Positions 17,604-26,487 are shown, numbered from the stretch's first letter. The stretch: 54,823 nt of DNA from CAZFLY01 sp964519995 (GCA_964519995.1 CAZFLY010000010.1:1-54823), one strand, 5' to 3'. Notes: a model not told the origin generated them from the sequence alone. Program-made: numbers and translations.

Positions 17604-18974
17604 TTAGACGGGTTTGCCGAGATGCTCCTGGATCTCCGTTAGCTTTTCTTCAAGCAGTCCTTTGGTCTTCGTCTCAACATTCAGACGCAGTAGAGGCTCT
17701 GTATTGCTTGGACGGCAATTAAACCACCAATCTTTATATCCAACTGTAACACCATCCAAATAGTCGACTTGCCCGTCGCTGTAACGCTTGGCAAGTTCAT
17801 CCATCTTGGTTTGTTTATCATCGACCATAAAGTTCCGCTCGCCACTGTTATAATATCTTCGCAGTGGTTTGATCAGCTCACTGATAGGTGCCTTTGCGAT
17901 ACTTATAATGTTCAATATGTGCATCAGTGTTATCATAGCTGAATCGGCACAGTAGTTGTCGCGGTAGTAAAAGTGGCCGGACAGCTCGCCACCGAATACA
18001 GCATGAGAATCTCGCATCGCCTTTTTCATAAAAGCGTGCCCAACTCGTTCTCTTCGAGGCGTGCCGCCATGCTTGATAATCTCTTCGACAACGACTCTGC
18101 TGCTTCGCAAATCATAAACAATCGCTGACTTTGGTCGCTCGCTTAAAAAATACGGCACCATTAACGCGGTTATTAAATCACAACTAATTGTTGAACCTTT
18201 CTCATCTACCATCACCAATCTGTCAGCATCACCATCGAAGCAGATACCAAGGTTACACTTTTTTCCTTTCACCGCTTTTTTGACTTGAGACAGGTTCTTT
18301 TCAATAAGTGGGTCGGGATCATGTTTGAATTTGCCGGTGTGTTCAAAGTTGAGCGAGACAATCTCCAGAGGCAGCTTACCAAAAACCAGTGGAACCATCT
18401 TTCCAGCCATTCCGTTTGAAGCATCAATGCTAATCTTCAACCGTTTGACATTCGGCCTCAAGAATCTTAGTACATGCTTTTTGTATTCTTCGGTCAAGTC
18501 CGTTTTATTGTACGAACCTGTAGATTTACCCTTAGTGTGAAGCAGCGCCGTCGCGATATGCTTTATGTCACTAAGACCAGTGTTGGCTCCAACCGGCACC
18601 GCACCTTGACCGGAAATCTTAAAACCATTGTACTTAGCCGGGTTGTGCGAAGCTGTCACTTGCACTCCACCAGCCGTCTTAAGATGATTGATTGCGAAGT
18701 ACATCTGCGGCGTATCAATTAATCCAATGTCAATTACATTTACGCCGCTGGAACGTATTCCTTCTATAAGCGCCTGAGCCAAATTCTCGCTATGTTTCCT
18801 CATATCACGACCAACACATAGCGAGTTGCTGTGAGCCTGTCCCCGCTCAAAGCCATGAACCAAAGATGGTAAAAATCTTGCTGTGGCAAAGCCTACCTTC
18901 CAAGCATCTTCTTCACAGAGCTGATCCGGATAGATTCCTCTTATATCATACGCCTTGAAGATGCTGTGGTCCAT
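17604..18974 (-). CDS. Phosphomannomutase / phosphoglucomutase
   Basis: A 456-residue alpha-D-phosphohexomutase of the ManB/AlgC type. Visible motifs are the active-site phosphoserine loop VTASHNPAKYNGFK, the Mg2+ loop CFDGDADRLVMVD, the sugar-binding loop GGELSGHFYYRD and the C-terminal phosphate-binding RPSNTEPLLRLNVE. It interconverts hexose 6- and 1-phosphates for nucleotide-sugar synthesis. The ATG at 18974 is chosen because AAGGA lies 9 bases upstream; an in-frame GTG two codons earlier is too close to it. Confidence 0.93.
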   Translation of the reverse strand: MDHSIFKAYDIRGIYPDQLCEEDAWKVGFATARFLPSLVHGFERGQAHSNSLCVGRDMRKHSENLAQALIEGIRSSGVNVIDIGLIDTPQMYFAINHLKTAGGVQVTASHNPAKYNGFKISGQGAVPVGANTGLSDIKHIATALLHTKGKSTGSYNKTDLTEEYKKHVLRFLRPNVKRLKISIDASNGMAGKMVPLVFGKLPLEIVSLNFEHTGKFKHDPDPLIEKNLSQVKKAVKGKKCNLGICFDGDADRLVMVDEKGSTISCDLITALMVPYFLSERPKSAIVYDLRSSRVVVEEIIKHGGTPRRERVGHAFMKKAMRDSHAVFGGELSGHFYYRDNYCADSAMITLMHILNIISIAKAPISELIKPLRRYYNSGERNFMVDDKQTKMDELAKRYSDGQVDYLDGVTVGYKDWWFNCRPSNTEPLLRLNVETKTKGLLEEKLTEIQEHLGKPV

Positions 18975-19131
18975 TTCCACAAATCCTTATGTGCTTCAGG
19001 TTATGTGTCTAATTTTTAATTTGGCAGCCAATACCCAGGCTCCTTCCAACTTCAGTAGCGGCCAAGTTTATCAATTTGCCGACACACCTGCAAGCGCTAT
19101 TTATCCATCCCACTGCACGTAAAATAAGAGC

Positions 19132-19161
19132 TTGACAACCACTATTGCATACATGGATAAT
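19132..19161 (+). promoter_or_regulatory. Sigma-70 type promoter for the ferritin-like gene
   Basis: A perfect -35 TTGACA (19132-19137) is followed after 18 bases by GATAAT (19156-19161). Transcription would start near 19168, about 57 bases before the ATG at 19225. The remainder of 18975-19224 shows no gene. Confidence 0.6.
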
Positions 19162-19224
19162 CTAATTATGTTTTCAAGCATGATTCCGCTGGTTCAGATA
19201 GATACTTTTTCATAGGAGGCTAAG

Positions 19225-19536
19225 ATGCCGGAGTTTGGAAGTCCGTTTTCGGGGATGAAGGCTGATCGCAAGGTAACAAAAGAAGAACTAATACGAGCGA
19301 TACGCTTTATAGTCGCAGCCGAGTACGAAGCCGTCCAGCTATATATGCAGTTGGCTGAATCGACCGACGACAAGCTGGCTAAGGAAGTGCTTATAGATAT
19401 AGCGGATGAAGAGCGTGTCCATGCAGGGGAATTCCTGCGCCTCCTCAAACACCTCGCACCCGATGAAGAGAAATTCTATGAAGAAGGACGAGAGGAAGTG
19501 GAGGAAATGATGGAAAAACTTGGCATCAAGCCATAA
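19225..19536 (+). CDS. Encapsulated-ferritin-like protein (EncFtn family)
   Basis: A 103-residue two-helix ferritin-like protein. Residues 18-70 align with the encapsulin-cargo ferritins and with the N-terminal ferritin domain of the Pyrococcus encapsulin fusion (KEELIRAIRFIVAAEYEAVQLY; DIADEERVHAGEFLRLL). Glu33, Glu62 or Glu63 and His66 sit where the family's iron ligands (Glu32, Glu62, His65 in the Rhodospirillum protein) are found. It should dimerise into a decamer with ferroxidase activity. AGGAGG precedes the ATG. No encapsulin shell gene lies in the window. Confidence 0.85.
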   Translation: MPEFGSPFSGMKADRKVTKEELIRAIRFIVAAEYEAVQLYMQLAESTDDKLAKEVLIDIADEERVHAGEFLRLLKHLAPDEEKFYEEGREEVEEMMEKLGIKP

Positions 19537-19616
19537 GACCCACACGTGCACAATTAACCTTGCTCTTGCTCTTATGCGCTTATGCTATTGTGCACTTCTT
19601 ATAAGGAGATGATATT

Positions 19617-20078
19617 ATGGATATCAAAGTGTCCAGTTCTGCTTTCCCAGACGGTGGTATGATCCCAGCCAAGTACACTTGCGATGGAGCTGATGTGTCA
19701 CCGCCGCTGAAGTGGGACTCGGTGCCCGATGGTACCAAAAGTACTGCGCTTATATCCGACGACCCTGATGCCCCGATGGGTACCTGGGTACATTGGGTCC
19801 TGTTCAACCTGCCAGTCGATGCCAGAGAACTGCCTGAAAATGTTCCTACCGATGAGACCTTGCCGAATGGAGCCAAACAGGGCACAACCGATTTTGGCAG
19901 GACTGGCTACGGCGGACCATGTCCACCGAGCGGTACACACAGGTACTTCTTCAAGATTTACGCTCTTGATACTATGCTGGATCTACCAGCAGGTGCTCGC
20001 AAAAGCGATCTGGTCAAAGCAATGGAAGGCCACATCATCGGCCAAGGCCAGCTAATCGGCAAATACAAACGACAATGA
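19617..20078 (+). CDS. YbhB/YbcL-family (PEBP, Raf kinase inhibitor-like) protein
   Basis: A 153-residue phosphatidylethanolamine-binding-protein fold. The family signature is clear: IPAKYTCDGADVSPPLKW, then DDPDAPMGTWVHWVLFNLP and GPCPPSGTHRYFFKIYALD. These cytoplasmic proteins bind anionic groups in a conserved pocket; bacterial roles are poorly defined. AAGGAG lies 8 bases before the ATG. It follows the ferritin-like gene by 80 bp. Confidence 0.92.
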   Translation: MDIKVSSSAFPDGGMIPAKYTCDGADVSPPLKWDSVPDGTKSTALISDDPDAPMGTWVHWVLFNLPVDARELPENVPTDETLPNGAKQGTTDFGRTGYGGPCPPSGTHRYFFKIYALDTMLDLPAGARKSDLVKAMEGHIIGQGQLIGKYKRQ

Positions 20079-20254
20079 GTGAATGCCTCGCTGTTCGTCT
20101 TTCAAGCGGTTTCGGTATGCCTACATTAGAACATGGCAACATGCATAATTTTTATGCCGAAGACCTGTTTGTATGTTGGTTTATGCTTAAAAAGCCTATT
20201 TCTCAAGGCTCACAATAAGCAATTTATTGGCAACAATTTATGGAGGTAAGAATA

Positions 20255-22456
20255 ATGATTGGGTCAAAGCGATTAGGAAACGCACTCGCAATAGGGTCAC
20301 TGATTCTCTTTGTCCTTACTGCGGCAGTAACGGCACAGAGTCCAGAGAAGCCGACCAGCGATGAGCTGCTTCGCATGGTCCCTGCCGAAAGTCTGTTCTG
20401 TGTCAGGGTGAACAATCTCGATCAAACTCTTGGTCAAACAGATCAGTTCTTGACCGGCGTATCCCCTATGCCCATGTGGCTATCAATGACGGTACGAGGG
20501 TATTTAGTGAAGTTGTTAGGAGGTCCTGAGTTAAAAGGTATGAACATGAATGGCAGTTTTGCGATATTTGGAACAATAGCGCCTGGCGAGCCCGTAGGAG
20601 AAGACCTGATTTCTATACTTATTCCCATTACAGATTACCAGCAGTTGGTCAGCGAAAATCCAAATATAACGCAGCCGGATGCGAATGGCGTTTCCAAAAT
20701 GACAAGCGGCCCAATCTTAATACAGGTTGGTGACTTCGCCCTTCTTAAATGGCAGAAGTGCTACGACAAACTAATTGAAACTGCGAAATTAATATCATCC
20801 GCTTCATCGGCTGGACTAGCAAGTGTTCTCGATGATGATGAACTGAACAAGGCTATGAAGGAACCGATCTGGGCGCAAGGAAATATCCAATTAGCCTCCG
20901 AGACCTTCGGGCCTATGCTGCTCGGCAAGATCGAAGAGGCGAAAAAAATGATGGAAAGCATGAAGGCAAGCGGAAAAACACCTATGGGAAATCCTGCAGC
21001 GATAATGGATATATATGCCGGTGTTCTTGACTTGTTGATGAAGGAAACAAAGTCTTTGAATGTGACAGTTACGCCCAAGTCAGATGTTCTAAATATCACC
21101 AGCGCCATTTCGGCGCTACCCGGCACAGAAATGGCTGATATGTTCACCACTGAGACAGTCGTGAAACAAAAGAATGAACTTTTGTGCTATCTGCAAGACA
21201 GGATGGTAATGAACGTTTCAGGCAAAGTAACCGGAAAGCTCAACGCAAAAGCGATGGACTTTTTTGCAACAATAATGACTAAAGATATGAACGCCATGGA
21301 TGTTGAGAAATTGAAAAGTTTTGCCTCTGATATTGCAACCATCTTCAGCGGTAACGACGCAATGTCATTTTCGGTCGACCCCAATACGAAACCTCCATTC
21401 GCTATGAAGTATATTATTGAAATAGAGGATATAGATAAAGATAAGTTCTATGAGGTAATTGAAGAAGGCGCAGAGCTATTCAACACCGGGGGCATTGCTG
21501 ATTTTTATAAGAACCTCGGTATGGAAACCAGCTTTGCAATAAAGCGGGATGTTGACACTTACAAAGGCATATCAATAGACTCGTCTGAATTTGTTATAAA
21601 ATTGACCGAACCTAATTCGCCACAGGGCAAGATGATAGAAGCCATGTATGGCGAAGGGCTGGATTACAAATGGGCTATAGTTGATAGGTTGTGTGTTTGC
21701 GCGGTGGGCGGCGATGCAGACTCAGCTATATGCGAGCTGATTGACCAGGTAAAAGCCGGCGGCCCGAAGCAATTGGCCAGTGAAATAAAGTCGGCCCTAA
21801 CGCTGATTCCTGATGCCAGCCAGGCCGATTTTGTGGGAACGTATAATTTTCTGCGGTGGTTTAAAATACTTGGTTCTTTGATGCCCGTACCCACACCGAT
21901 GCCGAAAATAGATGTTCCTACCAAGAGCAACATCGTATTTGCCGGTAAGATTGGCCAGGGCAAAATGACATTTGAAATTGCTCTGCCAAAAGAACATTTG
22001 TTGGAAATGATGGGGATGTTTCAGCAGATGCAACAGCAGCAGAGGGCAACAATAGGAGCTAATCAGGCCACTGCTATGAATTTAAGGGGGATAGGGAAGG
22101 CCTGCTTAATATACGCAAATGATTACGACAGGTTACCAACAAACCTGCTGGAGCTTGCTGAGAAAAATTATGTTCGCAAGGTCGATGTTCTTGAATCACC
22201 GCGTAAGCCGAAGGATTTTGATGGCCCCAGCTACATATACATTTCCGGTCAGACTACAGCAATGCCCCCAGATAATATTGTTGTTTACGAAAACCCGGAG
22301 TTCTGCAGCGACAAGATCAACGTTTTATTTCTGGATGGTCACGTTGAGGCAATGAAACCGGATGAATTTTTACAGAAGCTCGAAGCAACTTACAGACGGC
22401 TCGGCAGAGAAATGCCCGACATTAAATTCAAGGATGCCACGAAACCTACGAGATAA
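20255..22456 (+). CDS. Large secreted protein with a pseudopilin-like C-terminal domain
   Basis: A 733-residue exported protein. The ATG at 20255 follows GGAGGT by 9 bases; the signal peptide is MIGSKRLGNALAIGSLILFV continuing to about residue 28. The first 570 residues are of unrecognised planctomycete type, opening with LLRMVPAESLFCVRVNNLDQ. The last 130 residues (from about RATIGANQATAMNLRGIGKA) resemble the periplasmic part of H-x9-DG pseudopilins, including CLIYANDYDRLPTNL and the end motif VLFLDGHVEAMKPDEF, but there is no prepilin N-terminus. The domain may mediate contact with pseudopilin fibres. Monocistronic as far as I can see. Confidence 0.8.
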   Translation: MIGSKRLGNALAIGSLILFVLTAAVTAQSPEKPTSDELLRMVPAESLFCVRVNNLDQTLGQTDQFLTGVSPMPMWLSMTVRGYLVKLLGGPELKGMNMNGSFAIFGTIAPGEPVGEDLISILIPITDYQQLVSENPNITQPDANGVSKMTSGPILIQVGDFALLKWQKCYDKLIETAKLISSASSAGLASVLDDDELNKAMKEPIWAQGNIQLASETFGPMLLGKIEEAKKMMESMKASGKTPMGNPAAIMDIYAGVLDLLMKETKSLNVTVTPKSDVLNITSAISALPGTEMADMFTTETVVKQKNELLCYLQDRMVMNVSGKVTGKLNAKAMDFFATIMTKDMNAMDVEKLKSFASDIATIFSGNDAMSFSVDPNTKPPFAMKYIIEIEDIDKDKFYEVIEEGAELFNTGGIADFYKNLGMETSFAIKRDVDTYKGISIDSSEFVIKLTEPNSPQGKMIEAMYGEGLDYKWAIVDRLCVCAVGGDADSAICELIDQVKAGGPKQLASEIKSALTLIPDASQADFVGTYNFLRWFKILGSLMPVPTPMPKIDVPTKSNIVFAGKIGQGKMTFEIALPKEHLLEMMGMFQQMQQQQRATIGANQATAMNLRGIGKACLIYANDYDRLPTNLLELAEKNYVRKVDVLESPRKPKDFDGPSYIYISGQTTAMPPDNIVVYENPEFCSDKINVLFLDGHVEAMKPDEFLQKLEATYRRLGREMPDIKFKDATKPTR

Positions 22457-22505
22457 AAGTGAGAGATTGCGTTCGGCAGGACGATCCAGTAAGGGTAAAA
22501 AACAG

Positions 22506-23366
22506 TCAGAAGTTTTTGAGTATGGCCGCGGTGTGGATGGCAAGCAGCATTAGATAATCCAGATCCGCCAGAGTGTAGGGTTCGTGGTCTGTGTCATTAT
22601 CAACGTATACGACACCATAGGAACCTGCTACACCAACAATCGGTGCTATCATCGCTGAGCGGATATGCTGCTCTTCTACCTGTACCGGCACTTGCGGCAC
22701 GAGCACAAATTCAGGCTTATCTACTGCTTGATTAACCAATTGCTTAAGCCCTATTTCATCTAAGCGTATTTCTTGGCCAGCATGATCCTTGCCTGCATCG
22801 GCGGCCATTGAGCCATCAGGTTCACTTCTTAAAGCACACCAGACACGGCAAGCAGAAAACTGAGTCAATAGCGTGTCCAATATAACGTTGAGTACTTCCA
22901 CCGGGCCATTAGCCTTACAGACTGCCTCGGTAGCCTGTATAAAGTCCCTTGACCTTTCGGCAGTAAACCTAATCTCGGGCGCGTGTTCAACATCGATTTT
23001 CCTGACGATTATTTGCAGCTTGCGGGGAGCGGTAATGAGGGTATCTTCAAAATGAATGGGCTTTTGCGACTTAGCGTTCTCTTCCAGATCGACTTCTATA
23101 GTGAAATCGGCGATTTGCAGACGGTCGCCGGTTTTGAGCTGAGCTTTTTGGACTTGCTCATTGTTAAGATATGTTTTATTCGCGGAATTTAGGTCCTCAA
23201 TCACCCACTTTTTGTCTGGCGTAGCAAATATGACTGCATGCTGCCGTGAGACCTTTTTGTCGGGCAGCAGAATCTGGCTGTTGGTATGCCTGCCGATATA
23301 AACAGGTCCTTTGGTAAAATGAAACTCGTTAATGACACGTCCGGCTTGTTTGAGCACCAATCGCAT
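22506..23366 (-). CDS. FHA-GAF signalling protein
   Basis: A 286-residue cytoplasmic protein. The N-terminal FHA domain (about residues 15-95) keeps the phosphothreonine-binding residues in VYIGRHTNS and KKVSRQHAVI. The C-terminal GAF domain (about 130-286) ends with VAGSYGVVYVDND and YTLADLDYLMLLAIHTAAIL. It would read serine/threonine phosphorylation and perhaps a small ligand. The frame extends upstream to 23594, but that part is hydrophobic and overlaps the next gene, so Met at 23366 is taken as the start. Confidence 0.88.
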   Translation of the reverse strand: MRLVLKQAGRVINEFHFTKGPVYIGRHTNSQILLPDKKVSRQHAVIFATPDKKWVIEDLNSANKTYLNNEQVQKAQLKTGDRLQIADFTIEVDLEENAKSQKPIHFEDTLITAPRKLQIIVRKIDVEHAPEIRFTAERSRDFIQATEAVCKANGPVEVLNVILDTLLTQFSACRVWCALRSEPDGSMAADAGKDHAGQEIRLDEIGLKQLVNQAVDKPEFVLVPQVPVQVEEQHIRSAMIAPIVGVAGSYGVVYVDNDTDHEPYTLADLDYLMLLAIHTAAILKNF

Positions 23367-23532
23367 CTTTTTTTGCCATCCACATGCGAACTCTAAAGGT
23401 CCAAGCTTAATTTTCCTTAAACTGGCATAATTTGTCAAATAGACAGCTCCCGGATATGCTGTCTGAGCTGACAGGCGTGAAACATCCGAAAAGCACCTGC
23501 ACGCATATGAAAAATAAAATATAAATCGAATA

Positions 23533-24021
23533 CTAACGAATAGTAACACTAATAGGGTGTGAAAGCAAGCCTGTGAAAAGTCTATAATGCGCAAAGAATA
23601 TTAATAGTAAGATCGCGATAACAAAAAGAATTATTACTGTACTACGTATTCTATTTCGAGGAATTTCACAAATTAAAAATAGCGGAAGACCGACTACTAA
23701 AAATAGGGGTACAAACATGGTAATCATATACAGATAAAACAACTTAGTTATGATTGACGTGTCTTCTTCATACCAGATTTTTCGCCACATAGTGATGAAG
23801 ATGCCATAGTTGAACCGAATATTTACAAATCCAATATATGGCGTGAGCGGATTAATTGCATCATTAGAGCCGCATTTATCACAATAATATTGCAGAGGAT
23901 GACAAGGTTTAAGGCAGTTAGGGCAAAGAGGCTGCGCATCTTCGGGGATATAATTATTATCTACTGTTGTATTCGCTTCGTGCTGTGATATCGAGAAATC
24001 GTTGTAACCTTGTCGGTTCAT
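23533..24021 (-). CDS. Zinc-ribbon membrane protein, unknown function
   Basis: A 162-residue protein. A zinc ribbon at residues about 30-55 (CPNCLKPCHPLQYYCDKC) is followed by two or three hydrophobic segments (LFYLYMITMFVPLFLVVGLP; STVIILFVIAILLLIFF). The ribbon faces the cytoplasm if the positive-inside rule holds. It is 166 bp upstream of the FHA-GAF gene on the same strand and may be cotranscribed. No family function is known to me. Confidence 0.65.
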   Translation of the reverse strand: MNRQGYNDFSISQHEANTTVDNNYIPEDAQPLCPNCLKPCHPLQYYCDKCGSNDAINPLTPYIGFVNIRFNYGIFITMWRKIWYEEDTSIITKLFYLYMITMFVPLFLVVGLPLFLICEIPRNRIRSTVIILFVIAILLLIFFAHYRLFTGLLSHPISVTIR

Positions 24022-24629
24022 ACATCACCACCAACATCTGCCGACATCATAGAACTCTGATAGCGCTTTATCTTGCTGACGCCTGCTACGATGTAGTTTT
24101 TCGCACAATGCCTTTCAAATAAGGTTTTTGCCTTCTCGCATGAACAATAACAGCGCACAATATATCGTATACTTTTTAGCTTAAAAGCCTAAATGATTTT
24201 TTCGATTTTTCTCTTCAACGCACATTCCAAATAAAAACCGCTCAGCGGTACAACTTTGAGAAAGTCCCACAACAATGTCCAATGAATGCGGATTAGGCCT
24301 ACCCCCGTTAAAACTAACATGGAGCGAAACGCCGGTGCGTAACGGATTTTTGACTGTGAGAACCACGATCCCAAGTGGTTTGACCAACAACAAGCCAGAT
24401 TGACATCCACAACAGGTGCCAATACAACGACTGCCGCGCCAAAATTGAGCGAAAGCCTCACTCCAGTCGTTTTTCAGCCCTTATAGAGAATACCAAAGCT
24501 CTCTCCTACTTCCTCATGCACGTCCAAACACACGGTTTTTTTCATCGTTTGTCGAGCTCGCAGGCGGTAAGGTCGTTTTATTCAATATATTAACGTAAGA
24601 AGATTTTTTAGCCGAATTCGGCAATTTTC
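24022..24629. other. Intergenic region without a supported gene
   Basis: About 600 bp between the divergent zinc-ribbon gene and rex. Short open frames exist on both strands (minus 24189-24461; plus 24275-24403) but none has a ribosome binding site, a recognisable product or clear coding character. It may hold the promoters of both neighbours or a decayed gene. Confidence 0.5.
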
Positions 24630-24658
24630 TTGACAAGTTCAGGTGCTGTTCCTACCCT
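24630..24658 (+). promoter_or_regulatory. Possible promoter of rex
   Basis: TTGACA (24630-24635) is followed after 17 bases by TACCCT (24653-24658), a poor -10. It lies about 50 bases before the rex ATG. The inverted repeat TTTGTG / CACAAA (24667-24672 and 24687-24692) just downstream could be an autoregulatory site, but its 14-base spacing is not that of known Rex operators. Confidence 0.35.
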
Positions 24659-24710
24659 AAATAGACTTTGTGAATGTGAACTCAAGCACAAATTAGCCGT
24701 AATACAAGAT

Positions 24711-25334
24711 ATGAGATACCGCAAAATCCCAGATGAGACTGTCCGGCGATTGCCGTTCTACCTCAGGGTTCTGCTTTTTTCGGCAGAGCAAGGCCAGCAG
24801 AGTATCTCCAGTCAAAAGCTGGCGGATTTTGTAGGTGTCAATTCCTGGCAGATTAGAAAGGATTTCTCGTACTTTGGCGATTTCGGAACTCCAGGCGTAG
24901 GCTATAACATTGAGAAACTCGCAAGACAAATAAAGAAAATACTCAAGCTCACTGTTGTCAAAAAGGCAGCTTTGGTGGGAGTAGGCAATCTCGGTTCGGC
25001 TGTCTTGGCATACCCCGGTTTCAAGATGTATAGTCTGGACATTGCGACTGCTTTCGATATAAGTCCAAAGAAAATAGGGAGAAAGATTAACAATATAGAA
25101 ATTGAGAATGTCACGAGGATTTCGACTCTCAGGAGGAAAAAAATCAGTCTTGCTATAATAGCCGTGCCGCGAGAGGCTGCTCAAAAAACAGCAGAGGCTC
25201 TGGTCAAAGCCGGTGTAAGAGGCATACTGAATTTCTCTCCTTGTTACATAACGGTGCCCAAGAAAGTAAAAGTCATAACTATTGATATAGCGATGGACCT
25301 TGCTCGACTGCCATACTATTTGCCTGCAGGCTGA
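24711..25334 (+). CDS. rex: Redox-sensing transcriptional repressor Rex
   Basis: A 207-residue Rex protein. The start at 24711 gives the family beginning MRYRKIPDETVRRLPFYLR. The winged helix covers residues 1-75 (SSQKLADFVGVNSWQIRKD; FGTPGVGYN). The Rossmann domain has VGVGNLGSAVLAY, and the C-terminal swap helix ends the protein. Rex senses the NADH/NAD+ ratio and represses fermentative and hydrogenase genes when NAD+ is high. It stands 112 bp upstream of, and in line with, a 17-gene hydrogenase locus containing an NAD(P)H-type diaphorase, its obvious target. Confidence 0.95.
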   Translation: MRYRKIPDETVRRLPFYLRVLLFSAEQGQQSISSQKLADFVGVNSWQIRKDFSYFGDFGTPGVGYNIEKLARQIKKILKLTVVKKAALVGVGNLGSAVLAYPGFKMYSLDIATAFDISPKKIGRKINNIEIENVTRISTLRRKKISLAIIAVPREAAQKTAEALVKAGVRGILNFSPCYITVPKKVKVITIDIAMDLARLPYYLPAG

Positions 25335-25391
25335 GCAGCTTGACAAAGGCTAAGAAAGTACAAGTTACGAAAAACCAAGTGTGCTATTGCA

Positions 25392-25418
25392 GTATTTTTT
25401 ATGGACAATAAATAGTAC
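25392..25418. promoter_or_regulatory. Imperfect palindrome upstream of the hydrogenase operon
   Basis: GTATTTTTTAT and ATAAATAGTAC (9 of 11 positions pair) flank a 5-base centre GGACA, 28 bp before the first hydrogenase-locus ATG. AT-rich and about the size of a repressor site. It does not match the Rex consensus (TTGTGAA-n4-TTCACAA), so the bound factor is unknown. Confidence 0.35.
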
Positions 25419-25446
25419 CTTCATATATAGTTAGGGCCATAAAGTA

Positions 25447-26487
25447 ATGGAGACTCTTTTTACAAGCAAATTAGAGCCGCTTCTGGACGCAATCGCAAAG
25501 AAGATGGATCTCTATGTCCCCAAAAAGGCGGGGGAACACTATGTATTTAAACAATATGATCCTGCCAGTGATAGTGGGGTCGAATTCAACAACATACGTG
25601 CCTGTACTCCTGTAAAAGAGTTTTTGTTTCCGCTTCTTGAGCTTGCCGCGATTTTATCCGAGCCGACCAAGCCTGGAGAAATACATCCGTTTGCTGTTTT
25701 TGGACTCAAGGACTGTGATCTACGCTCTTTGGAATGTCTTGATAAGGTATTTCTTGAAAAAGACTTCGAAGACCAGCTCTACATTGCTCGGCGAGAAAAG
25801 ATGTTCATCATCTCATCCGACTGTTTCGATCCGGGCGAAAGCTGCTTCTGTAACGTCCTTGATGGCAAACCTTATGCTGATACAGGATTTGACCTTAATG
25901 TTACGCAGGTCCCTGATGGCTATGTAATCGAGATTGGCTCGCAAAAGGGCAAAGAGTTTATCGACAAAAACTCCGAGCTTTTTACCAAGGCAAGCGACGA
26001 TGCTCTAACCGAGCGAAGCAGGATCAGAGCCGAAACACTCAAGCAGCTCGAGCAGAACAACGCCGATTTGAAATTCGACACGCCCATCAGGGACATGATG
26101 ACCGAGACCTACGACTCAGACGTTTATGACATAGAGGCCAAAACTTGCGTTGAATGTCAGGCCTGTACACGTGTCTGTCCCACATGTCACTGCTTCTATC
26201 TTTACGACACAAAGCAGCAGGATTACTTTGCCAAAATGAAGATGTGGGATAGCTGCATGAGATATGCCTATGCCCAGGTTGCCGGCGGTGCGAATCCGCG
26301 TAAAATGCTCGGTGACAGGCTCAGGCATCGTTTAATGCACAAGTTTGTCTATTTCCTGGACAGGTACGGCCTGCAAATGTGCATCGGCTGCGGCAGATGC
26401 GTTGACGCTGAAGCCGGCGATATTGATATAAGGGTCGTATTGAAAAAACTAAACGAAGAATTTAAGAACACAAAAGTTGCCAAATGA
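25447..26487 (+). CDS. HydB/AsrA-like [4Fe-4S] subunit of the hydrogenase diaphorase module
   Basis: A 346-residue protein related to sulfhydrogenase beta and anaerobic sulfite reductase A subunits. It carries electrons between the flavin subunit encoded next and the hydrogenase ferredoxin subunits. The first cluster motif starts at Cys234 (CVECQACTRVCPTCHC); the second starts at Cys312 (CIGCGRC) but where the fourth ligand CP is expected the sequence reads VDAEAGDIDI, so Glu322 replaces Cys. The N-terminal 220 residues match the family (VFGLKDCDLRSLECLDKVF, SDCFDPGESCFCN). First gene of the operon, overlapping the next by ATGA. Confidence 0.9.
   Translation: METLFTSKLEPLLDAIAKKMDLYVPKKAGEHYVFKQYDPASDSGVEFNNIRACTPVKEFLFPLLELAAILSEPTKPGEIHPFAVFGLKDCDLRSLECLDKVFLEKDFEDQLYIARREKMFIISSDCFDPGESCFCNVLDGKPYADTGFDLNVTQVPDGYVIEIGSQKGKEFIDKNSELFTKASDDALTERSRIRAETLKQLEQNNADLKFDTPIRDMMTETYDSDVYDIEAKTCVECQACTRVCPTCHCFYLYDTKQQDYFAKMKMWDSCMRYAYAQVAGGANPRKMLGDRLRHRLMHKFVYFLDRYGLQMCIGCGRCVDAEAGDIDIRVVLKKLNEEFKNTKVAK

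Noticed and set aside
23367..23594. 76-residue hydrophobic N-terminal extension of the FHA-GAF protein
   Set aside because: Overlaps the zinc-ribbon gene and would place an FHA domain behind an unlikely leader; the FHA domain starts right after Met at 23366.
24275..24403. Short plus-strand frame (MSNECGLGLPPL...) of 42 codons
   Set aside because: Protein-like in parts but no ribosome binding site and no family match that I can recognise; could be a decayed gene, not enough to call.
24189..24461. 90-residue and 70-residue open frames on the minus strand
   Set aside because: No ribosome binding site, no recognisable domain, odd composition, and mutually overlapping frames; not better than chance in a 600-bp intergenic region.
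24667..24692. TTTGTG-n14-CACAAA as a Rex operator
   Set aside because: Half-sites are right but the spacing is about 6-8 bases too long for known Rex sites; kept only as a question in the findings.
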